64,000 nucleotides of DNA from Winogradskyella sp. (GTDB lineage Bacteria; Bacteroidota; Bacteroidia; Flavobacteriales; Flavobacteriaceae). Position 1 is the stretch's first letter. Every line of letters starts with the position of its first letter. Made by a program: the position numbers and the translations under genes. Location of the stretch: positions 62,001-126,000 of the forward strand of contig NZ_JANQOM010000013.1 of the NCBI RefSeq assembly GCF_028289625.1. Direction: 5' to 3'. This document shows positions 54,452-63,476 of the stretch, in pieces. Under the pieces are notes generated by a model, which saw nothing but the letters and a program-made list of their open reading frames with translations, was not told the origin of the DNA and made no database searches.

Positions 54452-55743
54452 TCTATTTTAGTTTAAATCGTAATGCACCAGAAGTATCGTTTCAGGAAGC
54501 GGTTGTGAGAGGTTTGGCTCCCGATAAAGGCTTATACTTCCCCAAGGAAATCAACAAGCTTCCAGATGCTTTTTTTGAGACTATCGAAACACTGGATAAT
54601 GTTACGATTGCTTATGAAGCCATCAGACAATTTGTTGGCGATGAAATCCCTGAATCCGATTTAAAAACCATTCTTAAAGATGTCTTGAGTTTCGATTTTC
54701 CAGTCATTGAATTGGAAAAAAACATGGCCTCTTTAGAATTGTATCACGGCCCAACTATGGCCTTCAAAGATGTTGGCGCACGTTTTATGGCAAGGTGCTT
54801 AGGCTATTTTAACAAGCAAAATGATAATCATCAGGATATTACCGTTTTGGTCGCGACCTCTGGTGACACAGGAGGGGCCGTGGCTAATGGTTTTTTGGGA
54901 GTCGAAGGTGTTGAAGTCGTTATTTTATATCCAAGTGGAAAAGTTAGTGAGATACAAGAAAAACAATTGACGACTCTTGGTCAAAATATCACTGCTTTTG
55001 AAGTTGATGGAGTTTTTGATGATTGCCAAGAGATGGTAAAACGCGCCTTTTTGGATGAAGACTTTAAAGGCAAACGAACTTTAACCTCAGCCAACTCTAT
55101 CAATATTGCCAGATGGTTGCCACAAATGTTCTATTATTTTTTTGCCTATAAAGCTCTAAAACATAAGACTGAACAGCTCGTGTTTTCTGTACCTAGTGGC
55201 AACTATGGAAATATTTGCGCAGGAATGATGGCTCAAAAATTAGGGTTGCCTATAGACCATTTTATAACAGGTACCAATGCAAATGCTATTGTTCCAGAAT
55301 ATTTGAAGACAGGTGATTATAAAACGAAATCTTCGGTAGCAACAATTTCCAATGCCATGGATGTTGGTGCGCCAAGTAATTTTATACGTATTGAAGAATT
55401 ACATCATCACGATTTCGAGGCTTTAAAAAACAATTTGTCCGGTTATAGTTATTCAGATTCAGAAACTATTGAAGCTATTAACTATTTAAATGACACCTAT
55501 AACTATGTGGCTGACCCTCATGGCGCCATAGGTTATCTGGCATTAAAGGATTATTTAAAAACGAATAAGGCACAAGGTGTGTTTTTAGAAACCGCACACC
55601 CTATTAAGTTTTTACCGGTAATGCCAAAAGCCATTGCTGATAAAATCTCCATACCATCCCAAATCGAAGTAATAATACATCTTGAAAAGAAAAGTATTTT
55701 AATTTCGAATTATGAGCAATTAAAAGAACAATTGCTCAAATAA
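54448..55743 (+). CDS. thrC: Threonine synthase ThrC
   Basis: PLP enzyme that makes threonine from phosphohomoserine. The 431 residues show the PLP lysine in GPTMAFKDVGARF and the phosphate-binding SGDTGGAVANGF. The N-terminal part (YFSLNRNAPEVSFQEAV) is typical for the family. It closes the aspartate-to-threonine branch started by thrA. Confidence 0.97.
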   Translation: MIYFSLNRNAPEVSFQEAVVRGLAPDKGLYFPKEINKLPDAFFETIETLDNVTIAYEAIRQFVGDEIPESDLKTILKDVLSFDFPVIELEKNMASLELYHGPTMAFKDVGARFMARCLGYFNKQNDNHQDITVLVATSGDTGGAVANGFLGVEGVEVVILYPSGKVSEIQEKQLTTLGQNITAFEVDGVFDDCQEMVKRAFLDEDFKGKRTLTSANSINIARWLPQMFYYFFAYKALKHKTEQLVFSVPSGNYGNICAGMMAQKLGLPIDHFITGTNANAIVPEYLKTGDYKTKSSVATISNAMDVGAPSNFIRIEELHHHDFEALKNNLSGYSYSDSETIEAINYLNDTYNYVADPHGAIGYLALKDYLKTNKAQGVFLETAHPIKFLPVMPKAIADKISIPSQIEVIIHLEKKSILISNYEQLKEQLLK

Positions 55744-55755
55744 AAACCACTTATT

Positions 55756-57342
55756 ATGAAACATAATGAGATCCCTCAAGAATTTCAAATTAAAGAACTC
55801 ACACGTCAATCCACCTATTTACTTGATGGTGAATTGATAGAATGGAACGGTGCAACATCCGAAGTTTATTCTACAATTTCCTCTACGGAAGATTATAAAC
55901 CCACGTTATTAGGAACGATTCCAACCTTGACAGAAAAAGAGGCTTTACAAGCTTTAGATGCAGCTTCAAACGCTTACGGTAAGGGCCAAGGTCTATGGCC
56001 AACGATGAAGGTAGCAGATCGTATAGCTTGTATGGAAAAGTTTGTAGAACAAATGAAAACTAAGCGCGATGAAGTCGTAAAACTCTTAATGTGGGAAATT
56101 GGTAAGAACCTACCCGACTCCCAAAAGGAGTTTGATAGAACCGTCGAATATATCTACGACACCATTGAAGATTACAAACAATTAGACCGTAACAGTGCTA
56201 AATTTCATAAAAACAGTGGCGTCCATGCCCATATTAGACGTGGACCGCTTGGTGTGGTGTTGTGCTTAGGACCATATAATTACCCATTAAATGAAACATT
56301 TGCTTTGTTGATTCCTGCATTAATGATGGGAAACACAACAATATTTAAACCCGCAAAGTTTGGGGTGTTATTAATTTCTCCATTATTAGAAGCCTTTCAA
56401 AATAGTTTCCCAAAAGGCGTTGTAAATATTCTTTATGGCAGAGGTAGAACAGTGGCCACTCCTATTATGCAAGATGGACGCGTGGATGTATTAGCATTAA
56501 TAGGCAACAGTAAGTCTGCTAACGCTTTACAAGATCACCATCCAAAAAGCAACCGATTAAGAATGGTTTTAGGATTGGAAGCCAAAAACCCAGCTATTGT
56601 TTTAAAAGATGCTGATTTAGATTTAGCCATTAGCGAATGTATTGCGGGCACCACATCATTCAATGGGCAACGGTGTACAGCATTGAAAGTATTGTATGTC
56701 CATGAAGATATCGTGGAAGAATTCAACAGGCGTTTCTCTAAAGCTGTTGATGCCCTTAAGTTTGGAAACCCTTGGGATAATGGTGCTAAATTAACACCAT
56801 TACCAGAACCAGATAAACCAGCCTATATTCAAGAATTGATTGATGATGCTAAAGCAAAAGGCGCAGATATAGTGAACGCTAAAGGCGGAGAAACTACAGA
56901 TAATTATATTTTTCCTGCCGTGTTATATCCAGTGACTAAGGATATGCGTGTGTACGAAGAAGAACAATTTGGCCCTGTTATCCCAGTGATACCTTTTTCA
57001 GATATTGAAGAACCTCTAGATGATATGGCGGCCTCAAATTACGGGCAACAAGTAAGTCTATTTGGTAAAGACACGAATACCCTAGCACCATTAATCGATA
57101 CGCTTGTGAATTTGGTATGTCGTGTTAATCTCAACAGTTCTTGCCAAAGAGGACCCGACGTGTATCCATTTACTGGGCGTAAAGACTCAGCAGTTGCTAC
57201 GCTAAGTGTTCATGATGCACTTCGTTCGTTTTCAATTAGAACATTTGTTGCGTCTAAAGACAATGACTATAACAATGCTATTTTAAAAGACTTGCTCGAT
57301 TCTAAAGCATCGAACTTTGTGAGTACAGATTACATTTTGTAG
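55756..57342 (+). CDS. gapN: NADP-dependent glyceraldehyde-3-phosphate dehydrogenase (non-phosphorylating, GapN type)
   Basis: Aldehyde-dehydrogenase-family protein, 528 residues. The catalytic Cys is in [10 protein letters not shown], the general-base Glu in LGLEAKNPA, and the substrate-proximal motif [11 protein letters not shown] is present. The [17 protein letters not shown]-terminal stretch matches GapN rather than ordinary aldehyde dehydrogenases. It would oxidise glyceraldehyde-3-phosphate to 3-phosphoglycerate while making NADPH. It lies 12 nt after thrC, so it may supply NADPH to the upstream IlvC and ThrA steps; that link is inference. A hairpin follows. Confidence 0.88.
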   Translation: MKHNEIPQEFQIKELTRQSTYLLDGELIEWNGATSEVYSTISSTEDYKPTLLGTIPTLTEKEALQALDAASNAYGKGQGLWPTMKVADRIACMEKFVEQMKTKRDEVVKLLMWEIGKNLPDSQKEFDRTVEYIYDTIEDYKQLDRNSAKFHKNSGVHAHIRRGPLGVVLCLGPYNYPLNETFALLIPALMMGNTTIFKPAKFGVLLISPLLEAFQNSFPKGVVNILYGRGRTVATPIMQDGRVDVLALIGNSKSANALQDHHPKSNRLRMVLGLEAKNPAIVLKDADLDLAISECIAGTTSFNGQRCTALKVLYVHEDIVEEFNRRFSKAVDALKFGNPWDNGAKLTPLPEPDKPAYIQELIDDAKAKGADIVNAKGGETTDNYIFPAVLYPVTKDMRVYEEEQFGPVIPVIPFSDIEEPLDDMAASNYGQQVSLFGKDTNTLAPLIDTLVNLVCRVNLNSSCQRGPDVYPFTGRKDSAVATLSVHDALRSFSIRTFVASKDNDYNNAILKDLLDSKASNFVSTDYIL

Positions 57343-57656
57343 TGAATTATTCGAATATTCTTAAAATAACGCAAGCTATTTTAAGAATATCATAATTATC
57401 ATGAATAAAGTCGATAAAAGGTAGCTTGTTAAAAATATATTTCTACTTTTATACTAAGTTTAAATACGAAAAGTCATTTTGTTAGCTTTAACCTTCATAT
57501 TTATTTTTAGCACTGTTGTTGTTCTTAACAACAGTAAAAGGTTACGTCCCGTTTTTCGTCGCCCGTAAGGGTATATTTCTATTTTAGAACTTAGGTGAGT
57601 CCAGTTCTGTTTTCAAAAAAAATCAAGCTACATTTTTAATCCAAAACACAATTACA
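57343..57656. other. 314-bp region between gapN and the arginine operon
   Basis: No ORF is seen. The region holds the gapN hairpin (57355-57390), a 9-bp perfect inverted repeat ACTGTTGTT/AACAACAGT (57512-57520 and 57527-57535), a CCC-gtaa-GGG mini-hairpin, and AGAACT/AGTTCT (57586-57591 and 57603-57608) shortly before an A-rich stretch. The right half is less AT-rich and more structured than ordinary spacers here, so it may be a leader RNA or regulatory site of the arg operon. Confidence 0.6.
57355..57390 (+). terminator. Terminator-like hairpin downstream of gapN
   Basis: Perfect 14-bp arms (ATATTCTTAAAATA at 57355-57368 and its complement at 57377-57390) with loop ACGCAAGC, starting 13 nt after the gapN stop. 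There is no long T run, so strength is uncertain, but it probably ends the ilv-thr-gapN transcript. Confidence 0.65.
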
Positions 57657-58280
57657 ATGAAAATTGTTATTGCTGATAAATCACATACGGTTTATGCAGA
57701 TATCATCTGTAAAACTATTGAAGAAGCCGCACAAGTTAGAGGCACAGGCATTGCTAAGCGCAAGCCTGAATATATCATTTCCAAAATGGAAAATGGTAAT
57801 GCGGTTATTGCTTTAGAAGGTAATCAATTTGCAGGATTTTGCTACATCGAAGCTTGGAGTCATGGCAAATTTGTGGCCAATTCTGGATTAATTGTTCACC
57901 CAGATTTCAGAAATCAAGGATTGGCGAAAAAAATAAAGAAAGTCATCTTTGAGCACTCGAGAACTAAATTTCCAGATTCTAAAGTCTTTAGTATTACAAC
58001 AGGATTAGCTGTTATGAAAATGAATAGTGAATTGGGCTATAAGCCTGTAACCTTCTCAGAACTTACAGATGACCAATCGTTTTGGAAAGGATGCCAAACC
58101 TGCAAAAATTATGATGTATTGCAGCGTACTGAACAAAAAATGTGCTTGTGCACAGGTATGCTTTATGACCCATCCAAACAGGTTGTTGGAAAAACTTCCA
58201 AACATAATTATGATAAAAAAGTATGGACAAGATTGAAAAACATCAAACAATCGAGGTTCTTAAAAAAAGATAAAAATTGA
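57657..58280 (+). CDS. GNAT-family N-acetyltransferase, likely N-acylglutamate synthase of arginine synthesis
   Basis: The 207 residues contain a GNAT fold (about 1-140) with the acetyl-CoA loop region VHPDFRNQGLAKKIKK. An unusual C-terminal part follows with four clustered cysteines (CQTC then CLC). As first gene of the arginine operon, 4 nt before argG, it most likely makes N-acetylglutamate (or the succinyl analogue used by some Bacteroidota). That function is inferred from position. The Cys cluster might bind a metal; this is not shown. Confidence 0.85.
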   Translation: MKIVIADKSHTVYADIICKTIEEAAQVRGTGIAKRKPEYIISKMENGNAVIALEGNQFAGFCYIEAWSHGKFVANSGLIVHPDFRNQGLAKKIKKVIFEHSRTKFPDSKVFSITTGLAVMKMNSELGYKPVTFSELTDDQSFWKGCQTCKNYDVLQRTEQKMCLCTGMLYDPSKQVVGKTSKHNYDKKVWTRLKNIKQSRFLKKDKN

Positions 58281-58284
58281 ACAC

Positions 58285-59469
58285 ATGAAAAAATTAGTTA
58301 TTGCCTATAGTGGAGGATTGGACACATCGTACTGTGCCGTTAGTCTAAGCAAAGCTGGTTATGATGTGCACGCTGTTAGCGTCAATACTGGTGGTTTTAC
58401 TGAAGAGGAAATAAAATCCATTGAAGCCAATGCTTATAAAATGGGTGTTAAAACCTATAAAAATATTGATGCTGTTACCAGTTATTATAATAAAGTGATC
58501 AAGTATTTAGTCTTCGGTAATGTACTAAAGAATAATACCTACCCTTTATCAGTAAGTGCCGAGCGAATTATTCAAGCTATAGAGATTATTCAATATGCCA
58601 AGAGCATTAACGCTAAATATATAGCTCATGGTAGTACAGGTGCTGGTAACGATCAGGTACGTTTCGATATGATCTTTCAAACTTTAGCACCAGACATTGA
58701 AATCATTACACCTATTAGAGATGGTAAATTGACCAGACAAGAGGAAATCGATTATCTCAAAGCAAATGGCATCGACATGTCTTGGGAAAAGGCGAAATAC
58801 TCAGTAAATAAAGGGCTTTGGGGAACGAGTGTTGGCGGTGATGAGACCCTGACTTCAGAAAAACCATTGCCAGATTCCGCGTATCCATCACAGTTAGAAA
58901 AAAATAATGAACAAAAAATAGTGCTCAATTTTAATAAAGGGGAGCTCATAGCGGTCAATGGCAAGATTGACCAACCTCAACATTGTATAAAAGAACTAAA
59001 TGACATTGCTTCTAAATATGCTATTGGAAGGGATATCCATGTTGGTGATACTATTGTTGGCATTAAAGGACGTGTTGGTTTTGAAGCTGCCGCAGCATTA
59101 ATCACCATTAAAGCACATCATTTGCTTGAAAAACACACCTTAACTAAATGGCAATTACAGCATAAAGATTACCTGTCTAGTTTTTACGGCATGCATTTAC
59201 ACGAAGGTCAATATTTAGATCCAGTAATGCGAGATATAGAAGCCTTTCTTCAGAATAGCCAATCTAAAGTGACTGGAAGTGTGTTCGTCACTCTAAGACC
59301 GTATCATTTTTCATTAGATGGCGCCTCTTCTTCTAACGATTTGATGAATGCAAAATTTGGAAGTTATGGTGAAGAAAATAAAGGATGGACCGCTGAGGAA
59401 GCCAAAGGCTTTATTAAAATCAATGGCAATCAAAATAAAATCTATCAACAAATACATTCAAAATCATGA
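58285..59469 (+). CDS. argG: Argininosuccinate synthase ArgG
   Basis: ATP-dependent ligation of citrulline and aspartate. The 394 residues start with the N-type ATP-pyrophosphatase P-loop VIAYSGGLDTSYCAV. AHGSTGAGNDQVRFD is the substrate/nucleotide region, and GLWGTSVGG follows. The stop overlaps argC by 4 nt. Standard length. Confidence 0.97.
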   Translation: MKKLVIAYSGGLDTSYCAVSLSKAGYDVHAVSVNTGGFTEEEIKSIEANAYKMGVKTYKNIDAVTSYYNKVIKYLVFGNVLKNNTYPLSVSAERIIQAIEIIQYAKSINAKYIAHGSTGAGNDQVRFDMIFQTLAPDIEIITPIRDGKLTRQEEIDYLKANGIDMSWEKAKYSVNKGLWGTSVGGDETLTSEKPLPDSAYPSQLEKNNEQKIVLNFNKGELIAVNGKIDQPQHCIKELNDIASKYAIGRDIHVGDTIVGIKGRVGFEAAAALITIKAHHLLEKHTLTKWQLQHKDYLSSFYGMHLHEGQYLDPVMRDIEAFLQNSQSKVTGSVFVTLRPYHFSLDGASSSNDLMNAKFGSYGEENKGWTAEEAKGFIKINGNQNKIYQQIHSKS

Positions 59470-60443
59470 CTAAAGTAGGCATCATTGGAGGCGCAGGTTA
59501 TACAGCTGGTGAGTTGATACGATTATTATTGAATCATCAGCATATAAAAATCGATTTCATTTTCAGCACATCGAATGCCGGGAATAAAGTCTACAAAATT
59601 CATCAAGATTTAATTGGCACGACCGAACTCGTATTTACTAACCAAATCAATTCGGAAGTAGATGCCTTATTTTTATGCTTGGGGCACGGAAATTCCAAGG
59701 CGTTTTTAGAGGGGCATAGCCTTTCAGAAAGTACCAAAATCATAGATCTTAGTAATGATTTCAGACTAGAAGCTGATAAATATTTCGAAGGAAAAGAATT
59801 TGTTTACGGATTACCAGAATTACAAAAATCAGCCATTCAAAACGCGAATTATATTGCCAATCCTGGTTGTTTTGCGACTGCTATTCAATTGGCATTATTA
59901 CCATTAGCAAATAGCCATTTGATATCTGATGATATTCACGTCAATGCTGTTACAGGAGCAACAGGAGCCGGTACATCGCTATCCAAAACCACACATTTCA
60001 CTTGGCGCGATAACAATTTTTCGTATTACAAGCCATTTACGCATCAGCATTTAGGCGAGATCAATCAAACCATTAATCAACTTCAAAATAATCTTGATTC
60101 TGAAATTTATTTTATGCCTAATCGCGGGAATTTCTCAAGAGGCATTTTTGTAACGGTTTATACCAATTTTGATGGTGAACTTTCAGAAGCACAAAAGCTA
60201 TTTGAAGATTACTATGAAGATGCACCATTTACGATTATTTCAGATGAAACCATTCATTTAAAACAAGTCGTTAACACCAATAAATGCATCCTTCATTTAC
60301 ATAAACACGACAATAAATTATTAATAACAAGTATCATAGACAATTTATTAAAGGGAGCTTCAGGACAAGCCATTCAGAATATGAATTTAATGTTTGGTTA
60401 TGATGAAACCGAAGGATTGAATCTTAAAGCAAATTATTTTTAA
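59466..60443 (+). CDS. argC: N-acetyl-gamma-glutamyl-phosphate reductase ArgC
   Basis: NADPH-dependent reduction of the acylglutamyl phosphate. The 325 residues have the Rossmann motif GIIGGAGYTAGELIRLL (5-21) and the catalytic Cys135 in NPGCFAT, with HLGEINQ downstream. It follows argG with a 4-nt overlap. A hairpin-forming palindrome separates it from proC. Confidence 0.96.
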   Translation: MTKVGIIGGAGYTAGELIRLLLNHQHIKIDFIFSTSNAGNKVYKIHQDLIGTTELVFTNQINSEVDALFLCLGHGNSKAFLEGHSLSESTKIIDLSNDFRLEADKYFEGKEFVYGLPELQKSAIQNANYIANPGCFATAIQLALLPLANSHLISDDIHVNAVTGATGAGTSLSKTTHFTWRDNNFSYYKPFTHQHLGEINQTINQLQNNLDSEIYFMPNRGNFSRGIFVTVYTNFDGELSEAQKLFEDYYEDAPFTIISDETIHLKQVVNTNKCILHLHKHDNKLLITSIIDNLLKGASGQAIQNMNLMFGYDETEGLNLKANYF

Positions 60444-60449
60444 TTAGAG

Positions 60450-60517
60450 GTCATTGCGAACGTAGTGGAGCAATCTCATAAAACAGATTACTTCAGTCAT
60501 TCTTCCTTCGCAATGAC
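60450..60517. repeat. Long palindromic repeat (family B) between argC and proC
   Basis: Perfect 11-bp outer arms GTCATTGCGAA (60450-60460) and TTCGCAATGAC (60507-60517) with an inner AATCT/AGATT stem form a 68-nt hairpin. GTCATTGCGA...CGCAATGAC elements are, to my knowledge, dispersed repeats in flavobacterial genomes. It may stabilise the upstream mRNA or attenuate transcription inside the operon. Confidence 0.8.
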
Positions 60518-60534
60518 GATAACAACGAAAAAAC

Positions 60535-61335
60535 ATGAAAATCGCAATCATAGGCACAGGAAACCTGGGAAAATCTATAGCAAAAGGATTAATTACCACC
60601 AATGCTATCACAACGCTTTACCTTACCAAACGAAATTTAAGTGACATACAAGAATTCGAAGGTTATAATAACGTAAGTCTAACCTCAGATAATATTGAAG
60701 CAGTAAAGCAATCCGATATATTAATTTTTGCAGTGCAACCAGCACATTTCGAAAATATCCTAAAGGACATTAAGCCTTATCTAAATGAAAATCACGTGCT
60801 AATTTCAACTATTACAGGGTTTACCATTCCTAAGATCGAAGCAGAAGTTGGTGCAGAAAATTTTATTATTAGAGCCATGCCAAATACAGCTATTGCGGTT
60901 GGTAAATCCATGACCTGTTTGTGCTGTAATGAACTAGGTAAAAAACGGATTAAAGTTGCTGAGGCTATTTTCAACCGATTAGGCCATACGCTAGCTATAC
61001 CAGAGTCACAGATGCAAGCAGCAACAGTTGTCTGCGCAAGTGGTATTGCGTTTTGGATGCGCTTAATTAGGGCTACCACACAAGCGGCTATACAATTAGG
61101 GTTTGATGCTAAGGAAGCGCAAGAGTTGGCCATGCACACCAGTGAAGGAGCCGCTAATTTGTTAATAACCACAGGGAATCATCCTGAAGAAGAAATTGAT
61201 AAAGTGACCACGCCAATGGGCTGTACCATCGAAGGTTTGAACGAAATGGAACATAAGGGTTTAAGTTCTTCATTAATTCAAGGGATGGTAGCCTCATTCA
61301 AGAAAATCAACAATATAAAAGAAGAACAGATATGA
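60535..61335 (+). CDS. proC: Pyrroline-5-carboxylate reductase ProC
   Basis: NAD(P)H-dependent last step of proline synthesis. The 266 residues start with IAIIGTGNLGKSIAKGL and carry the C-terminal family motif in the ATVVCASGIAFW...SEGAANLL region. It is embedded in the arginine operon (4-nt overlap with argD), an arrangement I recall from other flavobacteria. One reason may be that ornithine and glutamate semialdehyde/P5C are linked metabolically. Confidence 0.95.
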   Translation: MKIAIIGTGNLGKSIAKGLITTNAITTLYLTKRNLSDIQEFEGYNNVSLTSDNIEAVKQSDILIFAVQPAHFENILKDIKPYLNENHVLISTITGFTIPKIEAEVGAENFIIRAMPNTAIAVGKSMTCLCCNELGKKRIKVAEAIFNRLGHTLAIPESQMQAATVVCASGIAFWMRLIRATTQAAIQLGFDAKEAQELAMHTSEGAANLLITTGNHPEEEIDKVTTPMGCTIEGLNEMEHKGLSSSLIQGMVASFKKINNIKEEQI

Positions 61336-62459
61336 GTTTGTTTGATGTTTATCCTTTATATGATGTAACACCAAGGTATGCTAAGGATGTCTTTGTCTAT
61401 GACGACAATGGCAGCAAGTATCTCGATCTTTATGGTGGGCATGCTGTGATATCCATTGGGCACTCGCATCCTAAATATGTATCTGCCATTACGAATCAGG
61501 TTAAAAAGTTAGGCTTTTATAGTAATTCTATAAAAAACACATTACAACAAAAATTAGCTGAGCGACTAGGTAAGCTTTCTGGTTGCAGTGACTATCAATT
61601 ATTCATGTGTAATTCTGGCGCAGAAGCTAATGAAAATGCCTTAAAGCTAGCCTCATTTCATAATGGTAAGTCCAAAATATTAGCATTTAAAAATTCATTT
61701 CACGGAAGAACCTCGGCAGCGGTTGCGGCTACTGATAACTCAAAAATAGTCGCGCCAGTTAATGCACAGCAAATCGTTGACTTTGTAGATCTTGGTGATT
61801 TAAATACAGTCGAATCCATATTAAAACACAATGCAACCTGTGCGGTTATTATTGAATGTATTCAAGGTGTAGGTGGATTGGGTCAAAGTACAACTGAATT
61901 TTATCAGGGTCTAGAAGCGCTATGCCAACAATACAATACGGTTTTAATCGCCGATGAAGTACAATCGGGTTTTGGAAGAACTGGTGATTTTTTCGCCTTT
62001 CAGAAGCATGGTTTGAGACCAGATATCATTTCAATCGCAAAAGGTATGGGTAATGGATTTCCTGTTGGAGGTATTTTAATCCATCCATCCATAAAACCAT
62101 CATTTGGCTTGTTAGGCACCACTTTTGGCGGTAACCATTTGGCTTGTGCTGCTACCCTATCGGTCTTGGACGTTATTGAAAGTGAAAATTTGATGCAAAA
62201 TGCAGCCGATATTTCTGAATATTTTCAGGAAAAAGCAAAACAGCTTCCTAAACTAAAGGCCATCAAAGGCAGGGGATTAATGCTTGGCCTGGAGTTTGAT
62301 TTCCCGATTTCAGAATTGCGAAAACAGCTCATTTTCAAGCATCACATATTTACAGGAAGTGCTAAAAATCCGAATCTCATTCGAATACTTCCTCCATTAA
62401 CGGTTCAAAAAGTACATATCGATATGCTTTTTGAAGCATTGAAAACAGAACTTGATTAA
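61332..62459 (+). CDS. argD: Acetylornithine (or succinylornithine) aminotransferase ArgD
   Basis: PLP-dependent class III aminotransferase, 375 residues. Visible are NSGAEANENALKLA, the SFHGRTSAAVAAT stretch, the cofactor Asp in IADEVQSGFGRTG, and the PLP lysine in SIAKGMGNGFPVGG. It makes acylornithine from the ArgC product. It overlaps proC by 4 nt, and argF' follows at once. Whether acetyl- or succinyl-intermediates are used cannot be told from this protein. Confidence 0.95.
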   Translation: MSLFDVYPLYDVTPRYAKDVFVYDDNGSKYLDLYGGHAVISIGHSHPKYVSAITNQVKKLGFYSNSIKNTLQQKLAERLGKLSGCSDYQLFMCNSGAEANENALKLASFHNGKSKILAFKNSFHGRTSAAVAATDNSKIVAPVNAQQIVDFVDLGDLNTVESILKHNATCAVIIECIQGVGGLGQSTTEFYQGLEALCQQYNTVLIADEVQSGFGRTGDFFAFQKHGLRPDIISIAKGMGNGFPVGGILIHPSIKPSFGLLGTTFGGNHLACAATLSVLDVIESENLMQNAADISEYFQEKAKQLPKLKAIKGRGLMLGLEFDFPISELRKQLIFKHHIFTGSAKNPNLIRILPPLTVQKVHIDMLFEALKTELD

Positions 62460-62460
62460 T

Positions 62461-63402
62461 ATGCTACATTACACATCCATATCCGACATTTCAAACCTTT
62501 CAACACTAATAAAGGAGGCGATTGCATTGAAGCGTAACCCTTTTCAGTTTGAAACCTTAGGGAAGCATAAAACGTTGGTCATGCTCTTTTTTAATGCAAG
62601 TTTAAGAACACGGTTAAGCACTGCGAAAGCAGCAGAGCAATTAGGTATGCACACTATGATTCTGAATGTTGAAAACACCTGGAACCTAGAATTTGAAGAT
62701 GGCACTGTAATGAACCTGAATGCTTCAGAACATATTAAGGAGGCGGCTCAAGTGATATCGCAATACGCTGATGTTATTGCAATTCGCGCATTTCCAGACC
62801 TAAAAGACAAAGCCAAAGATGAGTCTGAAATTATAATTAATGGTTTCAAAAAGTACGCTTCCGTACCAGTCATTAGTATGGAAAGTTCAACGGCGCATCC
62901 CTTGCAAGCTTTGGCAGATGCGATTACCATTACAGAACTATCGGAAAAACAAAGACCAAAGGTGGTGTTGTCTTGGGCACCGCATCCAAAGGCTTTACCA
63001 CATGCGGTTGCCAATTCATTTGTAACGATGATGCAGCAGTTAGAGGTGGATTTTGAAATTACCCATCCCGAAGGTTACGAACTGAATCCTGAAATCACAA
63101 AAAGTACCAGAATCAATAATAATCAGAATGAGGCTTTAAAACATGCGGATTTTGTATATGTAAAAAATTGGAGCAGCTATTCGGATTATGGAAAAATATT
63201 GAATGAAGATCCCAATTGGATAATGACTAAAAATAAGTTAGGTCATGCTAAATTTATGCATTGTTTGCCCGTAAGACGAAATGTTGTGGTTGAGGATGCA
63301 GTGTTGGATAGTGAACAATCCGTTGCTATTGAGCAAGCCAACAATAGGACGTATGCCGCGCAAGTGGTACTTAAGAAAATACTTGAAAACTTAAATGAAT
63401 AA
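62461..63402 (+). CDS. argF': N-acylornithine carbamoyltransferase ArgF'
   Basis: Carbamoyltransferase acting on N-acylated ornithine, replacing OTCase in Bacteroidota. I use the ATG at 62461; an in-frame TTG at 62452 lies inside argD. The 313 residues have the carbamoyl-phosphate motif SLRTR, HPLQALADAITI, and the HCLPVRRN motif. The position that I recall as Pro in succinylornithine- and Glu in acetylornithine-enzymes appears here as Ser (NASEH), so the acyl specificity is open. Confidence 0.93.
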   Translation: MLHYTSISDISNLSTLIKEAIALKRNPFQFETLGKHKTLVMLFFNASLRTRLSTAKAAEQLGMHTMILNVENTWNLEFEDGTVMNLNASEHIKEAAQVISQYADVIAIRAFPDLKDKAKDESEIIINGFKKYASVPVISMESSTAHPLQALADAITITELSEKQRPKVVLSWAPHPKALPHAVANSFVTMMQQLEVDFEITHPEGYELNPEITKSTRINNNQNEALKHADFVYVKNWSSYSDYGKILNEDPNWIMTKNKLGHAKFMHCLPVRRNVVVEDAVLDSEQSVAIEQANNRTYAAQVVLKKILENLNE

Positions 63403-63403
63403 T

Positions 63404-63465
63404 GTCATTCAGAACTAAGTGAAGAATCTTTTGGATTAGAGATTCTTCGTTTCACTCAGAATGAC
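63404..63465. repeat. Long palindromic repeat (family C) between argF' and argB
   Basis: Outer arms GTCATTC (63404-63410) and GAATGAC (63459-63465) and inner arms GAAGAATCT (63421-63429) and AGATTCTTC (63440-63448) form a 62-nt imperfect palindrome. GTCATTCnGA...AGATTCTTC elements are known dispersed repeats of flavobacteria. It fills almost the whole intergenic gap. Confidence 0.8.
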
Positions 63466-63476
63466 AAAAACGAATA

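Noticed and set aside
57343..57656. ArgR-type ARG box in front of the arginine operon
   Set aside because: TGAATTATTCG and TCATGAATAAAG resemble half-sites, but no full TGAAT-N4-ATTCA palindrome is present.
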